This document shows, piece by piece, positions 63,037 to 64,000 of a DNA stretch of 64,000 nt. The notes under the pieces were generated by a model. That model saw only the letters and a program-made list of their open reading frames with translations. It did not search any database and had not been told where the DNA came from. This stretch comes from CBDCWT01 sp965223305 (lineage in GTDB: Bacteria > Planctomycetota > Planctomycetia > Pirellulales > Pirellulaceae), in assembly GCA_965223305.1 (NCBI GenBank), contig CBDCWT010000047.1, positions 248,001 to 312,000 on the forward strand, written 5' to 3'. Numbering within the stretch: position 1 is the stretch's first letter; every line of letters begins with the position of its first letter. The translations under genes and the position numbers were made by a program.

Positions 63037-64000
63037 CTACTTCCGCAACCGGCTGTCTAGGAAATCGTAGGCCGCTTGACGCTGCGCTGCGGGAAAGTCG
63101 TGTCCGCCGTCGGGATAGACGGCCACGAGCTGCTCGTCTGCATCTAGCAGCTGGTAGACAGGTCGAGCAGCTTTGATGCACTTGGTCACCCCAGAAACGA
63201 CAAAATTGTGGTCGTCGATCGGTGCACTGGTAAAGAATGGGCGGGGGGCGAGCGCCGCGACGAGCTCGGTGAAGTCGACTGGCACTTGGCCAGGGTCGTT
63301 TTCGTAAATCGTGCCGATGCGGCGAATGTGGACGTCGCGGGCCCAATTTGCCAGGTCTCCCTTGCCATAGTCGGAAGCCGCGTAGTCCGCGAAAGAGTTG
63401 TAGCCCGCGCTCGAAACAACCGCCTTGATGCGCAAATCATGCACAGCGACAAAGATGGCGTTGTACCCGCCTAGCGAGTGGCCGATGCAGCCGATCCGCT
63501 GCCGATCCACCTCCGGAAGCGACTCGAGTACGTCCACGGCGCGGATGTGGCCCCAAACACCCTTGACCGAACCACTGGCGTACCCCCGTCGGTAGGGGTC
63601 ATAGTCCTTCGCTGCGTAGTGCCCCATCGGCCAATAGTCCGGCGCGATCACAATGTATCCGCGCTCAACCAGCTCCCGGGCATAGAATCGTGACGGCTTG
63701 CCGTCCAAACCAACGGGCTGATCCTTGCCGATCTTGTGTGTCGGATGCAACGCTAACACAGCCGGAGCCTTGTCAGGGAGATCGGCTGGGATCAACAAGT
63801 ACGACTCGACCCGGTCGTGAGGATCGACGTTGTACGCGATCTTCCTTTGGATGTACTTATCAAACCGGCGCTCTGTGAGCACTTCAATGTCCAAGGGAAC
63901 ACGAAAGAAGTCGCCGGGCAGCGGTCCCATCAGCCGCTGCAGGTTGGCCGCGATGTGAGCGCGGCGCACCTGCCATTGCTCGGCAGTGGTTACCTCTAGC
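63037..64000 (-). CDS. Alpha/beta hydrolase (dienelactone hydrolase/acetyl xylan esterase-like), 5' end outside the window
   Basis: The frame stays open to the window edge ('TTAEQWQVRRAHIAANLQRL'), so the start lies beyond 64000. The nucleophile elbow is 'IGCIGHSLGGYNAIF' and the catalytic histidine is in 'YPDGGHDFP'; an oxyanion-loop-like 'VLALHPTHK' precedes. Such enzymes are abundant in planctomycetes for polysaccharide ester cleavage. The substrate is unknown. Confidence 0.85.
   Translation of the reverse strand, partial: LEVTTAEQWQVRRAHIAANLQRLMGPLPGDFFRVPLDIEVLTERRFDKYIQRKIAYNVDPHDRVESYLLIPADLPDKAPAVLALHPTHKIGKDQPVGLDGKPSRFYARELVERGYIVIAPDYWPMGHYAAKDYDPYRRGYASGSVKGVWGHIRAVDVLESLPEVDRQRIGCIGHSLGGYNAIFVAVHDLRIKAVVSSAGYNSFADYAASDYGKGDLANWARDVHIRRIGTIYENDPGQVPVDFTELVAALAPRPFFTSAPIDDHNFVVSGVTKCIKAARPVYQLLDADEQLVAVYPDGGHDFPAAQRQAAYDFLDSRLRK

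Overview
The window looks like a chromosome segment of a planctomycete, probably a Pirellulaceae/Rhodopirellula-like bacterium. This rests on family content: a DUF1570-type secreted metallopeptidase with leucine-rich repeats, DUF4058, creatininase and sugar isomerase paralogs, small secreted proteins, palindromic 'gacagaaagat' repeats, and many genes with weak ribosome binding sites and GTG/TTG starts. No rRNA or other marker fixes the species, so this is an inference.

Region 1 (1-17.08 kb) is ordinary chromosome. It opens with a surface-polysaccharide cluster (DegT aminotransferase end, glycosyltransferase, NeuD-like acyltransferase, methyltransferase). Then come DUF4058, a sugar isomerase, a 220-bp tandem repeat, a peptidase-LRR protein, creatininase, tRNA-His, an ACT protein, a methyltransferase and a DJ-1 protein. 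A minus-strand block follows, apparently for quinone/redox stress (MarR regulator, pirin, FMN reductase, DoxX, CDGSH-glutamate-synthase fusion, DinB).

Region 2 (17.08-56.41 kb) is a tandem array of two integrative elements in tRNA-Phe(GAA). The 3' end of the tRNA recurs at 17110-17155, 33534-33579 and 56368-56414. Element A (about 16.4 kb) has its tyrosine integrase at the left. It carries a minus-strand phage-like module: excisionase-like HTH, ERCC4 nuclease, primase/ATPase, small terminase, coiled-coil protein, HEAGH peptidase and tape-measure-like protein. Its other genes include a GAF membrane protein, a dCMP-deaminase-like protein and an ACT-ACT-TIR protein. Element B (about 22.8 kb) has its integrase at the right end. 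It carries an HTH protein, a Nu1-like small terminase, a TOPRIM protein, a replication organiser and a primase-DnaB helicase. Its further cargo is a HEPN protein, a thioredoxin, a PD-(D/E)XK-like protein and a HAD plus PfkB-AAA operon. I see no large terminase, portal or capsid gene in either element, so both resemble phage satellites (PICI-like) rather than complete prophages. The elements share a 96 % identical two-gene module in opposite orientations, a conserved hairpin leader, and homologous primase front halves joined to different motor domains. Each integrase appears to have its own pair of 11-bp-spaced arm repeats at both ends of its element.

In element B two insertion sequences, IS66 (8-bp target duplication) and ISAs1-family (10-bp target duplication), interrupt one gene. 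Removing both in silico restores a continuous 641-codon PfkB-AAA reading frame.

Region 3 (56.41-64 kb) holds decayed pieces of a third related element (helicase, integrase and two-gene-module fragments) mixed with small unknown genes and a frameshifted secreted protein. It returns to core genes with tyrosyl-tRNA synthetase and an alpha/beta hydrolase cut by the window edge.
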